A DNA stretch of 5,618 nucleotides from an uncultured Clostridia bacterium (lineage in GTDB: Bacteria; Bacillota; Clostridia; Peptostreptococcales; Anaerovoracaceae). Position numbers and translations under genes: made by a program. Shown one piece after another: positions 5,342 to 5,618 of the stretch (the first letter of the stretch is position 1; each line of letters opens with the position of its first letter). The notes beneath the pieces were generated by a model. That model had not been told where the DNA came from. It saw only the letters and a program-made list of their open reading frames with translations, and searched no databases. The stretch spans positions 1 through 5,618 of the forward strand of contig CAKQGQ010000043.1 in assembly GCA_934233735.1 (NCBI GenBank), written 5' to 3'.

Positions 5342-5618
5342 AGAGAGGAAAGCGAATTTTGACGATTTTGCTGACTCTGTGCGTGGCATTTACGATGATG
5401 CCGCTTGCAGAAATCGCAGGAATGACGGCGTATGCAGCAGACGGAAAAGGCGCTGAGGGGGAATATCTAAATGTTCCGGCTAAATTTGACAAGGAAATCG
5501 ACATCAGCAAAGTGACCGGAGACATCGTCATAAAGGACAGTAAAACCTATCGAATTTACAGTTCTGAGAAGAAAACGGTCAATCATAAAATTAAGATTCA
5601 GAAACCTACTTTAAAAAA
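5338..5618 (+). CDS. Secreted protein, N-terminal part (runs off the window)
   Basis: The first 93 residues are visible and no stop is reached. The N terminus is a Sec signal peptide: basic MKRGKR, a hydrophobic core (about 7-22), and a likely signal peptidase site in AYAA (31-34) before an acidic, charged mature start. The mature part (GEYLNVPAKF, then VTGDIVIKDSKTYRIYSS and KTVNHKIKIQ) alternates short beta-strand stretches with Gly and Asp turns. This resembles the opening of beta-helical, repeat-built cell-surface proteins of Clostridia, but family assignment is tentative. GAAGGAGG (5323-5330) with a 7-base spacer gives a strong start at ATG 5338. An ATGA overlap couples it to the small membrane protein upstream, so the pair probably function together. 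Confidence 0.85.
   Translation, partial: MKRGKRILTILLTLCVAFTMMPLAEIAGMTAYAADGKGAEGEYLNVPAKFDKEIDISKVTGDIVIKDSKTYRIYSSEKKTVNHKIKIQKPTLK

Overview
The window looks like a chromosomal stretch from a Gram-positive anaerobe of the Clostridia (Firmicutes). The signs are strong AGGAGG-type ribosome binding sites, GTG and TTG start candidates, tightly packed or overlapping genes, U-tract terminators, ECF sigma factors paired with membrane proteins, a PrsW-family protease and an export signal ending in an Ala-rich site. Genus cannot be fixed from the sequence alone. All convincing genes are on the + strand.

Layout. Positions 1-68 are unassigned sequence that abuts a partial tRNA-Ser(CGA), which is present only from the anticodon loop to the CCA end (about 67-124). 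This is what an integrated element leaves at a tRNA attachment site. A perfect-stem terminator follows at 131-155. Positions 156-752 hold no convincing gene. They contain a 21-bp tandem repeat (194-264), an imperfect inverted-repeat structure resembling a MITE (264-535), a GC-rich block (about 551-640) and a good promoter (662-690).

The core is a compact gene cluster from 753 to 4829 with a terminator at 4868-4914. It encodes an ECF sigma factor, a membrane-anchored protein with a short basic cytoplasmic tail and an extracellular serpin domain, a second paralogous ECF sigma factor, a 7-TM protein of unknown family, and a PrsW-family intramembrane protease. The serpin protein directly abuts its sigma gene and has the topology of a membrane anti-sigma factor. 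PrsW of Bacillus subtilis is known to cleave the anti-sigma factor RsiW. The inferred picture is an envelope protease-sensing circuit: a serpin ectodomain reports or blocks external proteases, intramembrane proteolysis or conformational change relays this, and ECF sigma factors are released. Sequence supports the parts and their arrangement; the signalling logic is a hypothesis.

After the terminator, a second transcription unit begins with a 110-residue two-TM protein (5009-5341). It is translationally coupled to a secreted protein (5338 onward) that runs off the window and may be the start of a large surface protein.
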